From: Noviherbaspirillum humi
GTDB taxonomy: Bacteria > Pseudomonadota > Gammaproteobacteria > Burkholderiales > Burkholderiaceae_D
Direction: 5' to 3'
Assembly (NCBI RefSeq): GCF_900188095.1
Contig: NZ_FZOT01000011.1
Span: 99,618 to 163,617, forward strand
Length of the DNA: 64,000 nt
Shown here: positions 8,943 through 17,603 of the stretch, in pieces
How the letters are laid out: every line of letters starts with the position of its first letter
Numbering within the stretch: the first letter of the stretch is position 1
Position numbers and translations under genes: made by a program
The notes under the pieces: generated by a model
The model's input: the letters and a program-made list of their open reading frames with translations, nothing else
Databases searched by the model: none
What the model was told of the DNA's origin: nothing

Positions 8943-9890
8943 CTAGTCCGATTCGGCGCCCGGTTTCGCCTTGCCGGGGTTCCGGGCCCTTCCCGGTCGC
9001 GTGCCGATGCGCCTGTCGATAAGCGCCAGCATGCTCTGCGCGGCGAGCGACAGCGGCCTGTCCCTGCGCCGCACCACCAGGATCGGGCGCACATGATCCT
9101 GCGCCCGCAACGGCACGGCGACCAGGTCGAGCTGGCGGAACTGGAACAGGGTCAGCTCCGGCACGATGCTGATGCCGAGGCCCTGCTGCACCAGGCCGGC
9201 GACGGTGGCAAGATGCTCCACCTCGAATCCCGAATGGACCGTCTGCACCTGGCGCAGCAACTGGTCGACATGCTGGCGCACGCTGGAAGTTTTGGCGAAG
9301 TGAATGATTTCCTGGCGCGCCAGGTCCGCCAGACGCAGGCTGCGCTTGCCGGCCAGCGCATGGTCGCACCGGCACACCACGTAGAACGGATCGCTGCACA
9401 GCACGCGGGCGTCGAACTCGGCGGCATCCGCGCCGGGCGCGCACAACACCAGGTCCACCTTTCCCTGCCGCAGCAGGGCCAGGCACTGATCGGACAGCGC
9501 ATCATGCAGGGCCACGGCGACGCCGGGATGGAGGCGCCGGTATTCGGCGATCACCGCCGGCAAGCCGCTGGCGGACAGCGACGGCAATGCCGCGATCGCC
9601 ACCCGGCCACGGCGGCGCGCGACGTAATCCGCCATGTCGTCGAAGGCGGATTCGATCTCGCCGATCAGCGAGCGCGCCACCTCGGCGAACAGTTCCCCTT
9701 CCGGCGTCAGCGTGACGTTGCGGGTATCCCGCTCGAACAATCGCGCGCCGACCGTCGCCTCCAGTTTCTGGATCATCACGCTGAAGGCGGATTGCGAGGC
9801 ATGGCAGCGCTCGGCGGCACGGGTGAAGTGCCGCAGTTCGGCCAGCGCGACGAAGGCATACAGCAGGCGGGTAGAAATGTTGGCGCTCAT
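8943..9890 (-). CDS. LysR-family transcriptional regulator
   Basis: This 315-residue protein has an N-terminal winged helix (FVALAELRHFTRAAERCHASQSAFSV, about residues 12-37, then LEATVGARLFERDTRNVTLT). A two-lobed effector-binding domain follows. It is divergently transcribed from the AtuA-type operon starting at 10012, with a 121-bp shared intergenic region containing a LysR-type palindrome (9896-9910). I infer that it controls that operon. The coinducer is unknown. The C-terminal tail is unusually basic and proline/glycine rich. Confidence 0.94.
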   Translation of the reverse strand: MSANISTRLLYAFVALAELRHFTRAAERCHASQSAFSVMIQKLEATVGARLFERDTRNVTLTPEGELFAEVARSLIGEIESAFDDMADYVARRRGRVAIAALPSLSASGLPAVIAEYRRLHPGVAVALHDALSDQCLALLRQGKVDLVLCAPGADAAEFDARVLCSDPFYVVCRCDHALAGKRSLRLADLARQEIIHFAKTSSVRQHVDQLLRQVQTVHSGFEVEHLATVAGLVQQGLGISIVPELTLFQFRQLDLVAVPLRAQDHVRPILVVRRRDRPLSLAAQSMLALIDRRIGTRPGRARNPGKAKPGAESD

Positions 9891-9895
9891 GATTA

Positions 9896-9910
9896 ATCGG
9901 CTGAACCGAT
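9896..9910. promoter_or_regulatory. LysR-type T-N11-A operator
   Basis: ATCGG-CTGAA-CCGAT is a perfect interrupted palindrome that fits T-N11-A. It lies 6 bp from the LysR start codon, between it and the divergent operon. A further GATCGG half-site follows at 9916. This is the usual layout for an autoregulating LysR protein. Confidence 0.6.
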
Positions 9911-10011
9911 GAATTGATCGGAAAAATCCATTTTACTAAAGGGTGAGGCGCCGCCAGAATGGGCCGTGCGATGACCGCCGCCCTGGCGGGCACGCCAATC
10001 ATCGGACAACC

Positions 10012-11346
10012 ATGAGACGCATCAGGATAGGTTCCGGCGCCGGCTACTCCGGCGACCGCATCGAGCCGGCGGTGGAACTCGCCGAAAAGGGCGACATCGA
10101 TTACCTCATCTTCGAATGCCTGGCCGAGCGCACCATCGCCCTCGCCCAGCGCGCCCGCATGCGGGACCCGGACGCCGGCTACGACCCGCTGCTGGAAGAC
10201 CGCATGCACGCGGTGCTGAAAACCTGCGCCGGCAAGGGCATACGCATCCTCACCAACATGGGCGCAGCCAATCCCCTGGCCGCCGCCGCGAAGGTGCGGG
10301 ACATTGCCCGCTCCCTCGGCCTGCGCATCAAGGTGGCGGCGGTCACCGGCGACGACGTGCTGGCCCTGCTGCGCGACGGCGACCATCGCGACGATGTCGG
10401 CCAGCCGGTGCGCGACCTCGGCGCGCGGCTGCTGTCGGCCAATGCCTACCTAGGCGCAGAACCCCTCGTCAATGCCCTCCGGCAAGGCGCCGACGTGGTC
10501 ATCACGGGCCGCGCCGCCGATCCGGCGCTCGTGCTGGCGCCGCTGATCCATGAATTCGGCTGGGCCCCGGATGACTGGCACCTACTCGGCTGCGGCACCC
10601 TCGCCGGCCACCTGCTGGAATGCGCCGGCCAGATCACCGGCGGCTATTTCGCCGACCCGGGCGTGAAGGACGTGCCCGACCTCGCGCGGCTCGGCTTTCC
10701 GATCGGCGAGGTCGCCGAGGATGGCTCGCTGGTCATCAGCAAGGTCGCCGGCAGCGGCGGCAGGGTGACGGCCGCCACCTGCAAGGAGCAGCTGCTGTAC
10801 GAGATCCACGATCCGCGCGCCTATCTCACGCCCGACGTGGTGGCCGACTTCTCCGGCGTCGCCATCGAAGAGCTCGGCCCGGACAGGGTGCGCATCGTCG
10901 GCGCCACCGGGCATCCGCGCCCGGACACGCTGAAGGTATCGATCGGTTATGTCGACAGCTACATCGGCGAAGGCCAGATGTCGTATGCCGGCCCGGGCGC
11001 GCTGGCGCGGGCCCGGCTGGCGCTGGACATCGTGGCCGAGCGCCTCAAGATCACGGGGGTGAAGACCAGCGAACTGCGCTGCGACCTCCTCGGCGTCAAT
11101 GCCATGCATGGTGACCGGCTGTCGGCAGGCGCGCCCGAACCCTACGAAGTGCGCATCCGCGTCGCTGGCCGCACCGACAGCCTGCGCGAAGCCGTCCGCA
11201 TCGGCAACGAGGTGGAAAGCCTGTACACCTGCGGGCCGGCCGGCGGCGGCGGCGCCACCAAGTCGGCGCGAGACATCGTCGCGGTGCGTTCCACCCTGCT
11301 GGGGCGGGAACTGGTCACGCCATCCACCCACATCGAGGAGAGCTGA
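10012..11346 (+). CDS. AtuA-family (DUF1446) protein
   Basis: The 444-residue protein begins [20 protein letters not shown] and continues with LTNMGAANP and [14 protein letters not shown], hallmarks of the acyclic terpene utilisation AtuA/DUF1446 family. Members are found in terpene, branched-chain and other carboxylic acid catabolic clusters. Their chemistry is not established. No strong ribosome site precedes the start, but the family N-terminus begins here. The stop codon abuts the next gene with no gap. A LysR regulator lies divergently upstream and a Bug receptor downstream, suggesting use of an imported organic acid. Confidence 0.88.
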   Translation: MRRIRIGSGAGYSGDRIEPAVELAEKGDIDYLIFECLAERTIALAQRARMRDPDAGYDPLLEDRMHAVLKTCAGKGIRILTNMGAANPLAAAAKVRDIARSLGLRIKVAAVTGDDVLALLRDGDHRDDVGQPVRDLGARLLSANAYLGAEPLVNALRQGADVVITGRAADPALVLAPLIHEFGWAPDDWHLLGCGTLAGHLLECAGQITGGYFADPGVKDVPDLARLGFPIGEVAEDGSLVISKVAGSGGRVTAATCKEQLLYEIHDPRAYLTPDVVADFSGVAIEELGPDRVRIVGATGHPRPDTLKVSIGYVDSYIGEGQMSYAGPGALARARLALDIVAERLKITGVKTSELRCDLLGVNAMHGDRLSAGAPEPYEVRIRVAGRTDSLREAVRIGNEVESLYTCGPAGGGGATKSARDIVAVRSTLLGRELVTPSTHIEES

Positions 11347-11655
11347 ATGCTGCTGCGCGAGATCGCCCATGCCCGGGCAGGCGACAAGGGCAATATTTCC
11401 AACCTGTCGGTGATCGCCTTCGACCCCCGCCATTATCCGCTGCTGGAGAGGCATGTAACGGCGGAGCGCGTGAAGCAGCACTTCGCCGGCATCGTGCAGG
11501 GCGAGGTAGTACGCCATGCCCTTCCCGGCCTCGGCGCGCTCAACTTCGTGCTGCACGATGCGCTGGCCGGCGGCGTGACGCGCTCGCTGGCGCTGGATGC
11601 GCACGGCAAGACGCTGAGCTCGGCCCTCCTCAGCCTGGAAATACCGGACGCCTGA
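11347..11655 (+). CDS. AtuA-associated small protein (ferredoxin-fold domain)
   Basis: The 102-residue protein starts LLREIAHARAGDKGNISNLSVIAF. This is the conserved motif of the small domain that is fused to the C-terminus of many DUF1446/AtuA proteins and encoded separately in others. Here it begins on the base right after the AtuA-type stop codon, with a GAGGAG ribosome site inside the upstream gene. The two products almost certainly act together, possibly as one complex. Function is unproven. Confidence 0.85.
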   Translation: MLLREIAHARAGDKGNISNLSVIAFDPRHYPLLERHVTAERVKQHFAGIVQGEVVRHALPGLGALNFVLHDALAGGVTRSLALDAHGKTLSSALLSLEIPDA

Positions 11656-11700
11656 CACCGAAATCCCCACCCCAAGCACATCCCAATCAAGGAGACAAAC

Positions 11701-12672
11701 ATGACCCTCGCGACCCTGTCCCGGCTGGCCGTTGCCGCCGCCTGCTTCGCCGCCGCAACCGCCGTCCACGCCGCGGATTTCCCGGACAAGCCGATCCGCT
11801 TCGTCGTGCCCTTCGCCGCCGGCACCGCCACCGACCAGCTCGCCCGCGCCCTCGGCCAGGCGGTGTCGGTGGAGACCAAGCAGCAGGTCATCGTCGACAA
11901 CAAGCCTGGCGCCAACGGCTTCATCGGCGCCACCGAAGCGGCGCGCGCCGCGCCGGACGGCTATACCGTCTTCATCACCACCAACACCACCCATGCGGCC
12001 GCCGAGCATCTCTACAAGAAGCTGCCTTACGATCCGGTGAAGGACTTCGCGCCCATCACCGGCCTCGGCAAGGGCGGCCAGTTCATGGTGGTCAATGCGC
12101 AGTCGAACATCAACAGCGTGAAGGACTTCATCGCCGCGGCGAAGAAGGAGCCGGGCAAGATCAGCTTCGGCAGCGGCAGCTCTTCCAGCCGCATCGCCGG
12201 CGAGCTGTTCCAGCAGATGACCGGCGTGCAGCTGCTGCACGTGCCGTACAAGAGCAATACCTTTGCCGTCACCGATCTGCTCGGCGGCCAGATCCAGATG
12301 ATGATCACCGACAGCGCCACCGGCCTGCCGCACATCAAGAGCGGCAAGCTGCGCGCCCTGGGCTATTCGGCGCAGAAGCGCTCGCCGCTGCTGCCGGAAG
12401 TGCCCACCATCGCAGAAGCCGGCGTGCCGGGCTACGACATCGGCTACTGGTTCGCCGCCTACGCGCCGGCGAAGACACCGCAGCCGGTGGTGGCCAGGCT
12501 GAATGAATTGCTTGGCAAGGCGGCGAAGAGCCCGGCTGCCAACAGCGCCTTCTATGCCGCCAGCGGCACCGAGGTGTTCGTCACCACGCCGGAAGAAATG
12601 GCACGCTTCCAGCAGGCGGAAACCCGCAAGTGGGGCGAGATCATCGGCAAGGCGGGCATCGAGAAGGAGTAG
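11701..12672 (+). CDS. Bug-family tripartite tricarboxylate transporter substrate-binding protein
   Basis: The 323-residue precursor has a Sec signal peptide (hydrophobic run to about residue 22, cleavage after VHA-A). The mature protein starts FPDKPIRFVVPFAAGTATD, the Bug/TctC signature. PGANGFIGA and TDLLGGQIQMM blocks support the assignment. It is a periplasmic receptor for a carboxylate or similar ligand. No TctA or TctB membrane genes are adjacent, so it either works with a transporter encoded elsewhere or is an orphan receptor, which is common in Burkholderiales. A strong AAGGAG site precedes the start. It sits 45 bp after the AtuA-associated gene and is probably in the same operon. Confidence 0.94.
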   Translation: MTLATLSRLAVAAACFAAATAVHAADFPDKPIRFVVPFAAGTATDQLARALGQAVSVETKQQVIVDNKPGANGFIGATEAARAAPDGYTVFITTNTTHAAAEHLYKKLPYDPVKDFAPITGLGKGGQFMVVNAQSNINSVKDFIAAAKKEPGKISFGSGSSSSRIAGELFQQMTGVQLLHVPYKSNTFAVTDLLGGQIQMMITDSATGLPHIKSGKLRALGYSAQKRSPLLPEVPTIAEAGVPGYDIGYWFAAYAPAKTPQPVVARLNELLGKAAKSPAANSAFYAASGTEVFVTTPEEMARFQQAETRKWGEIIGKAGIEKE

Positions 12673-12704
12673 TCAACCGCGCATCGGCGGACGGCCTTCT
12701 CCGG

Positions 12705-13616
12705 TCAAGTTCGCCTTCCCTCGCGCGTTTGGCCGCAATGCGCGGCAAGCGCATCGATGAAGGCCCGCACTCTGGCTGGCATCAGCCGGTTGCCGGGCCA
12801 GACCACGCACACCGGCATGGCCGGCGGCCGGAAATCCGCCAGCACTTCCACCAGCCGGCCGCGCGCCATTTCCTCCGCCGCCATGTAGTCGGGCACCTGG
12901 GTCAGTCCGGCGCCATGCCGCGCCGCCTGCACCATGCCCTCCCCATCGTCGACGATCATGCGGTAAGCCGGGTGCAGGTCCAGCACCTCGCCCGCCGCCT
13001 GCAGCTGTACCGGCCGTTCCCGGCCAGAGGTGGGATTGCGGAAGACGATGAAGCCGTGGCCATGCAGCTGCGCCGGGTGCGATGGCCGGCCATGCTCCTG
13101 GAGATAGGCAGGGCTGGCGCACAGGATCAGGGCCTGCTCGTCCACCTGACGCGAGGCGAGGCGGGAATCAACCAGCGGCATGATGCGCACCGCCGCATCC
13201 ATCCCTTCCTTGATCAGGTCGCACTGCTGGTCCGACAGCCGCACGTCGGCGCGCAGCTCGGGATGCGTGCGCAGCAGGCGCGTCAATACCGGCATCACCA
13301 CCCGCTTGCCGTAAGTGATCGGCAGGTTCAATCGCAGCTCGCCGCGCGGCATGGCATTGGCGCCGGCGGCCAGGTTCTCCAATTCGCCGATGTCGGCCAG
13401 AATCTTTTCGCAGCGCGCGTAAAGGACCTCCCCGTCGACGGTGAGCGTGACCTGGCGCGTGGTGCGGTGGAACAGCTTCACGCCGAGTTCCTGTTCCAGT
13501 CCGCCGATGCGCTTGGCCACGGTGGAAGGCGTCACCGCCAGTTCACGCCCGGCACGGGCAAAGCTGCGGTGGCGCGCAGCGCAGGCAAAGGCAAGGAAAC
13601 GGCTGAACCCGCTCAT
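12705..13616 (-). CDS. LysR-family transcriptional regulator
   Basis: The 303-residue protein has an N-terminal helix-turn-helix (ACAARHRSFARAGRELAVTPSTVAKRIGGLE split over residues 8-38) and a LysR substrate domain of the CrgA/DmlR-like subgroup. The ATG at 13616 is chosen over an upstream in-frame GTG because GGAGG lies 5 bp before it. It converges with the Bug receptor gene (32 bp between stops) and diverges from the cupin gene at 13764. A 21-bp dyad sits in the divergent intergenic space, so control of the cupin gene and itself is likely. The effector is unknown. Confidence 0.92.
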   Translation of the reverse strand: MSGFSRFLAFACAARHRSFARAGRELAVTPSTVAKRIGGLEQELGVKLFHRTTRQVTLTVDGEVLYARCEKILADIGELENLAAGANAMPRGELRLNLPITYGKRVVMPVLTRLLRTHPELRADVRLSDQQCDLIKEGMDAAVRIMPLVDSRLASRQVDEQALILCASPAYLQEHGRPSHPAQLHGHGFIVFRNPTSGRERPVQLQAAGEVLDLHPAYRMIVDDGEGMVQAARHGAGLTQVPDYMAAEEMARGRLVEVLADFRPPAMPVCVVWPGNRLMPARVRAFIDALAAHCGQTREGRRT

Positions 13617-13641
13617 CGCACCCTCCGGACGGCTCACTCGA

Positions 13642-13662
13642 TTAAGGAAAATTTTTCCTCAA
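13642..13662. promoter_or_regulatory. Dyad operator between LysR and cupin genes
   Basis: AGGAAA-ATT-TTTCCT (13645-13659) is a perfect palindrome, extended by TT and AA at its outer ends, about 26 bp upstream of the LysR start. Its place and size fit a LysR-type binding site. Confidence 0.5.
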
Positions 13663-13763
13663 TGTTAGTCCATTGCAGCCCATTCCATCGCCGTCCGGTT
13701 TGACGATACTGTTCTCACGCCACCGTGGGGAGGCACCATCAAGCCATCAAGAGGAGACCAGCC

Positions 13764-14141
13764 ATGCATGTACTTTCCAACCAGCAGCCGTCACCGAGCG
13801 TCATTCCCGGGCTCGCCCATGCCACCCTCGCCGGCCATGATGACGGCCTGAGCAAATTATCCGTGTGGCAGCAATCGATCGCGCCGGGCGGCGCCACCCC
13901 GCCGCATCGCCACGACTGCGAGGAGGTCGTGATGTGCGGCAGCGGCGAGGGCGAACTGCGCATCGGCGGCGAGGCGGAGCGCTTCGGAAGCAACATGACG
14001 GTGGTCATCCCGGCCAATGCCGAGCATCAGATCGTGAACGTGGGCAATGAACCGCTGCAGATCGTCGCCGTCTTTTCCATGTCGCCGGTGCAGGTGTTCC
14101 TGCCCGACGGCGCCGCGCTCGACCTGCCGTGGCGCACATGA
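13764..14141 (+). CDS. Cupin-domain protein
   Basis: The small protein (125 residues) is a single cupin barrel. Motif 1 includes PPHRHDCEEVVMCGSGEGEL, giving His-x-His-x4-Glu metal ligands, and motif 2 is VVIPANAEHQIVN, giving the last His. It is likely a metal-dependent dioxygenase, isomerase or small-molecule sensor, and the substrate cannot be told. It is preceded by GAGGAG and lies divergent from a LysR gene that probably regulates it. Confidence 0.87.
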   Translation: MHVLSNQQPSPSVIPGLAHATLAGHDDGLSKLSVWQQSIAPGGATPPHRHDCEEVVMCGSGEGELRIGGEAERFGSNMTVVIPANAEHQIVNVGNEPLQIVAVFSMSPVQVFLPDGAALDLPWRT

Positions 14142-14247
14142 AACGCCGCGCCATGCGGCCGTCATCAATGAACCGAAAGGAACTCCATGCCCTTGTCCGG
14201 TTCCAACATTGGTTTCATGACAATCTCGTCCGACGAAAGGAACCGAC

Positions 14248-14670
14248 ATGGGCATACTCAGCAACATCTTCAGCAAGATCTTCCCGTCGCATGCCGGCGC
14301 GGCGCAAGGCGATCAAGCAAGTCCGGCGGGCCAGACCGCCCAAGCGGATGCCGGGACTCAATCACAGGCCGCACCCCAGGGCTCTGTACCCGCCCAGCAG
14401 GCACCGATGGCGGAAGTGGACGTCGAAGCCATCCTGAACCAGAAGGCGCAGAACAATCCGCAGAAGCTCAACTGGCGCACCTCCATCGTCGACCTGATGA
14501 AGCTGCTCGACCTCGACAGCAGCCTCGCCGCGCGCAAGGAACTGGCGCAGGAGCTGAACTACACCGGCGACATGAACGATTCGGCGGCGATGAACATCTG
14601 GCTGCACAAGCAGGTGATGAACAAGCTGGCTGCGAATGGCGGCAAGGTGCCGGCGGATCTGCGGGATTGA
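14248..14670 (+). CDS. DUF3597 protein
   Basis: This 140-residue protein has a short N-terminal stretch, a low-complexity Ala/Gln/Gly linker (about 17-52) and a conserved helical C-terminal domain containing VDVEAILNQKAQ, WRTSIVDLMKLLDLDSSLAARKEL and MNIWLHKQVMNKLAANGGKVP. This is the DUF3597 family, found in many proteobacteria, of unknown function. It may be a periplasmic or surface stress protein, but no clear signal peptide is seen. The GAAAGGA ribosome site is clear and a terminator follows directly. Confidence 0.88.
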   Translation: MGILSNIFSKIFPSHAGAAQGDQASPAGQTAQADAGTQSQAAPQGSVPAQQAPMAEVDVEAILNQKAQNNPQKLNWRTSIVDLMKLLDLDSSLAARKELAQELNYTGDMNDSAAMNIWLHKQVMNKLAANGGKVPADLRD

Positions 14671-14686
14671 GGTTGTCGCTGGGAAG

Positions 14687-14714
14687 AAAAATGGCGCCTT
14701 GTGGCGCCTTTTTT
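14687..14714 (+). terminator. Terminator after the DUF3597 gene
   Basis: GGCGCC, loop TTGT, GGCGCC, then six Ts, 16 bp past the stop codon. Confidence 0.85.
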
Positions 14715-14904
14715 CTTTGGGAGTTTAATGGATACCAACTTACCTTAGCGCTGTATTGAAGTCATCTTTTGGACGGAAGGTGGATTCGGCTGTCAATTGA
14801 GCGCTGCGCGCCTTATCCTTAGGAAATTGAGAGTATTCCTCAGCCACAAGCAATTCATGCAGCTATTTTTCTCGCTCGCCTGATTAGGGCTTTTATTTAG
14901 CACC

Positions 14905-14930
14905 AAATGGCGCCAACTCGGCGCCATTTT
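14905..14930. terminator. Bidirectional-looking terminator between DUF3597 and the KimA-like gene
   Basis: A 10-bp stem AAATGGCGCC / GGCGCCATTT with a 5-nt loop lies just past the 3' end of the minus-strand permease gene. The rest of this 290-bp spacer (14671-14961) is AT-richer and holds no gene I can recognise. Confidence 0.75.
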
Positions 14931-14961
14931 TGCAGCTCGAAAATGTATTGCACTATCGAGC

Positions 14962-16923
14962 TCATACCTTCATCGGCAAAATCACCATCTGCAATCCCTC
15001 GAAATGCAAGCGCCGCTGTATCGCCAGCGCCGCCTGGTTGTGCAGCAGGCGGGTGAACCAGTTGTCGTCCTCGAAGATCAGCTTGCTGGTGAAGAAGATC
15101 GAATTCGGAAACTCCTGTGAAATGGTCTCGCACAGCTTCGTCACTTCATCCACCACGTCGGTGCCGAAGCCGAGATAGGCTTCCGAGGCCATGCCGTGGC
15201 TGTGGCAGAAGTCGACGAAGAACTTGAGCGTGGCATTGGCCTCGGCCCGCATCTGCTCCACTGCGCCTTCGCCGCCGTAGGCATGGGAATCCACCGTGCG
15301 GGCGTTCACGAACAGGAAGTTATTGAAGTGGCCGGGGAACATGCGCTGGACCCAGAGCAGCGCGTGCAGGCCGCCGCCGCGCGAGGAGCCGACGATGAAC
15401 ACCGCCGTCTGGTCATCCGGATTGGGCAGCACCGGCTCGGTGTTGGGGCCGAAGGGCTGGTTGGCGAACACTTGGTCCACCGAATGGATGGCTTCCTTGG
15501 TCTGTCCGTAATGATTGCGAATATAGATGCACAGGCCGGCGATGGCGGCGATGATCACCGCCGCCGCCCAGCCGCCGTCCTTGAACTTTTCCACCAGCAG
15601 CACCAGCAGGATGCCGGCGCAGATGATGAAGCCGATCAGCGACAGCGCGAAGCGCCGCAGCCAGCGGTCCATGTCCTTGCGATGCCGCCACCAGTACAGG
15701 CAGAGGCCGAACAGCGAGATCGCGAAGGTGAGGAACACCGAGACCGAGTACAGCACCACCAGCAGGTTGACGCTGCCGCGGGTCCAGAACAAGATGGCCA
15801 GCGCCGCCGCGCCCAGCACCAGGATGCCGTTCTGCGTGACGAGCCGGGTGGAGAGGTAGCGGAACTTGTGCGGCACCCAGGAATCGGCCGCCATGTTCGA
15901 CAGCACCGCCGGGCCGCCGAGGAAGCCGGTATTGGCGGCGACGAACAACAGGCCGGCCTCGAACACCAGCACCATGGTCAGCACCATCTTGTTGGTGAAT
16001 TCGCTGCCCAGGCCCATGCTGGCGATCACCGCCTTGAAGGTGGTGGCGTTGAGCGTCTCGCCTTCCACCGGCACCGCGTTCCAGAGGAGGTAGAGCAGGA
16101 TGATGCCGCTGGCGGTGAAGGCGAGCGAAAGAGCCATGTAGATCATGGTCATCTTGCCGGTATGCACGCGTGGCTCGGCAAGGATGTTCACGTTGTTGGA
16201 GACCGCTTCCAGACCGGTATACGTACCGCCGCCCTGGGAGTAGGCCAGCAGCAGCATGCCGACCACGCTGACCCAGCCCATGCTGTCGGCCAGTTTCACG
16301 GTTTCGGCGGTGGTGCTGGGCACCAGGTCGGGCAGGTAGCTGGCATGGGCCAGGATGCCGTAGACGATGAGCAGGAAATGGGTCGCCACGAAGCCGAGGA
16401 AGATCGGCAGCAGCACGCGGATGGCTTCCTTCAGGCCGCGCAGGTTGAGCACAATCAGGATGCCGATCACCGCCGCTTCGGCCCACAGCTTGTATTCGTG
16501 GAAGCCGAGCGGCAGCAGCGACGCCACCGCGTCCACGCCGGCGGCGATGGAGATCGAGATGGTGAGCACGTAGTCCAGCACCAGCGCGCAGCCGGCGATC
16601 AGGCCGAGGTAGGGGCCGACCAGCTTGGTGGCGACGCGGTAACCGCCGCCGCCGGTGGGAAACAGCTCGATCACCTGGTTGTAGGCGAGCGCGATGATGA
16701 ACACGGTGACGGCCGTGGCAATGGCCATGTAGAGGCCGAGCTGGGTATGGCCCTGCAGCGCGCGGAAAGTCTCTTCCGGACCGTAGGCGGAGGAAGAGAG
16801 GCCGTCGGCGCCGAGGCCGACCCAGGCGAAGAAGGCAACCAGGGCGAGCGAATGTCGTGTTTCGCTCTTGAGCGGATCGAGCGCCTTGCCGAGAACAATC
16901 TCGCGGATTTTGACTGACTTCAT
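14962..16923 (-). CDS. APC-superfamily permease, KimA-like potassium transporter candidate
   Basis: The 653-residue protein has about twelve transmembrane segments (residues 25-475) and a C-terminal cytoplasmic domain (about 480-653) with a USP-like core (TAVFIVGSSRGGGLHALLWVQRMF). The N-terminal motif GADGLSSSAYGPEE matches the APC branch that includes the potassium importer KimA (YdaO) of Bacillus. Potassium/proton symport is therefore likely, while an amino acid substrate is a weaker alternative. On the minus strand a 6-bp hairpin (16947-16932) overlaps the weak AGGG ribosome site, and a second small hairpin lies at 16975-16960. Translation may thus be structurally controlled. Confidence 0.83.
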   Translation of the reverse strand: MKSVKIREIVLGKALDPLKSETRHSLALVAFFAWVGLGADGLSSSAYGPEETFRALQGHTQLGLYMAIATAVTVFIIALAYNQVIELFPTGGGGYRVATKLVGPYLGLIAGCALVLDYVLTISISIAAGVDAVASLLPLGFHEYKLWAEAAVIGILIVLNLRGLKEAIRVLLPIFLGFVATHFLLIVYGILAHASYLPDLVPSTTAETVKLADSMGWVSVVGMLLLAYSQGGGTYTGLEAVSNNVNILAEPRVHTGKMTMIYMALSLAFTASGIILLYLLWNAVPVEGETLNATTFKAVIASMGLGSEFTNKMVLTMVLVFEAGLLFVAANTGFLGGPAVLSNMAADSWVPHKFRYLSTRLVTQNGILVLGAAALAILFWTRGSVNLLVVLYSVSVFLTFAISLFGLCLYWWRHRKDMDRWLRRFALSLIGFIICAGILLVLLVEKFKDGGWAAAVIIAAIAGLCIYIRNHYGQTKEAIHSVDQVFANQPFGPNTEPVLPNPDDQTAVFIVGSSRGGGLHALLWVQRMFPGHFNNFLFVNARTVDSHAYGGEGAVEQMRAEANATLKFFVDFCHSHGMASEAYLGFGTDVVDEVTKLCETISQEFPNSIFFTSKLIFEDDNWFTRLLHNQAALAIQRRLHFEGLQMVILPMKV

Positions 16924-17120
16924 TGCATAGCCCTGAATTGCTTCAGGAATAACGAAAGAGGGCGATGATACGCCCGTTGATTAACCATGTGCAATGACTC
17001 CAACGGCGGCTTTCTTGCCGGAGACGGGCAAATCGGCCATAATGTCGTTCGTTCCGCCGGCGACGGTGGAACGGGTTGTCGCAAGAGACGCACTTCCGGT
17101 GTGTTTCGAACGAATAACAA

Positions 17121-17205
17121 GCCTCGGTGGTGAAATTGGTAGACGCGCCGGACTCAAAATCCGGTTCCGAAAGGAGTGTCGGTTCGATTCCGACCCGAGG
17201 CACCA
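17121..17205 (+). tRNA. tRNA-Leu (anticodon CAA)
   Basis: The 85-nt sequence folds as a class II tRNA. The acceptor arms are GCCTCGG and CCGAGGC, the anticodon arm is CCGGA-CTCAAAA-TCCGG with CAA at 34-36, and a variable arm follows. The T arm is GTCGG-TTCGATT-CCGAC and CCA is encoded at 17203-17205. It reads UUG leucine codons. Confidence 0.97.
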
Positions 17206-17603
17206 TACGCAAGCCTGCGCAACCCTTCCGATTGCCGCATCAACGGCGTCCATATCCGTCCCCCAGCCCACAGCTTCATCCCGTCATCCACGCCGGCATT
17301 TGCCTTGAGCCTTTCAAGCCGAAATGCAAGGCAACGCCCTACCGACTCCTGCTCCCCTTCAGCAACTACGGCAGATCGACGTCGATAGCCGGATGCATTG
17401 CGCGTCGTTCGTTGGGACAATGCGCTCCAGACAACGTTCCTGCCGTCGATTCCTGTCAACATCATTCCCCGATGCAGCCTGCGTCCTCATCATGCAAGAA
17501 GCCTGCCGGAAACCATGCAGCTGCAATCTTGCAATCCAAGATCGGCCGGCTTTGATAGTATTCACCGACTTGCTTACGGCTCACTCTTGCCTCTCATATC
17601 ACC
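17206..17603. other. Intergenic region between tRNA-Leu and the 5'-nucleotidase gene
   Basis: I see no supported gene, repeat or clear terminator in these 398 bp. Open frames here are accidental and overlap the tRNA. The region presumably holds the nucleotidase promoter, but no good -35/-10 pair stands out. Confidence 0.5.

Noticed and set aside
10582..12333. A 583-codon minus-strand frame across the AtuA and Bug genes
   Set aside because: It spans three genuine plus-strand genes and has no recognisable domain.
15196..16917. A 573-codon plus-strand frame opposite the KimA-like gene
   Set aside because: The product is rich in His, Gln, Asp and Arg without any fold signature, while the opposite strand encodes a clear membrane transporter.
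17127..17555. A 142-codon frame beginning inside tRNA-Leu, and minus-strand frames over the same tRNA
   Set aside because: These are products of reading through a tRNA gene. Similar false proteins are common in databases.
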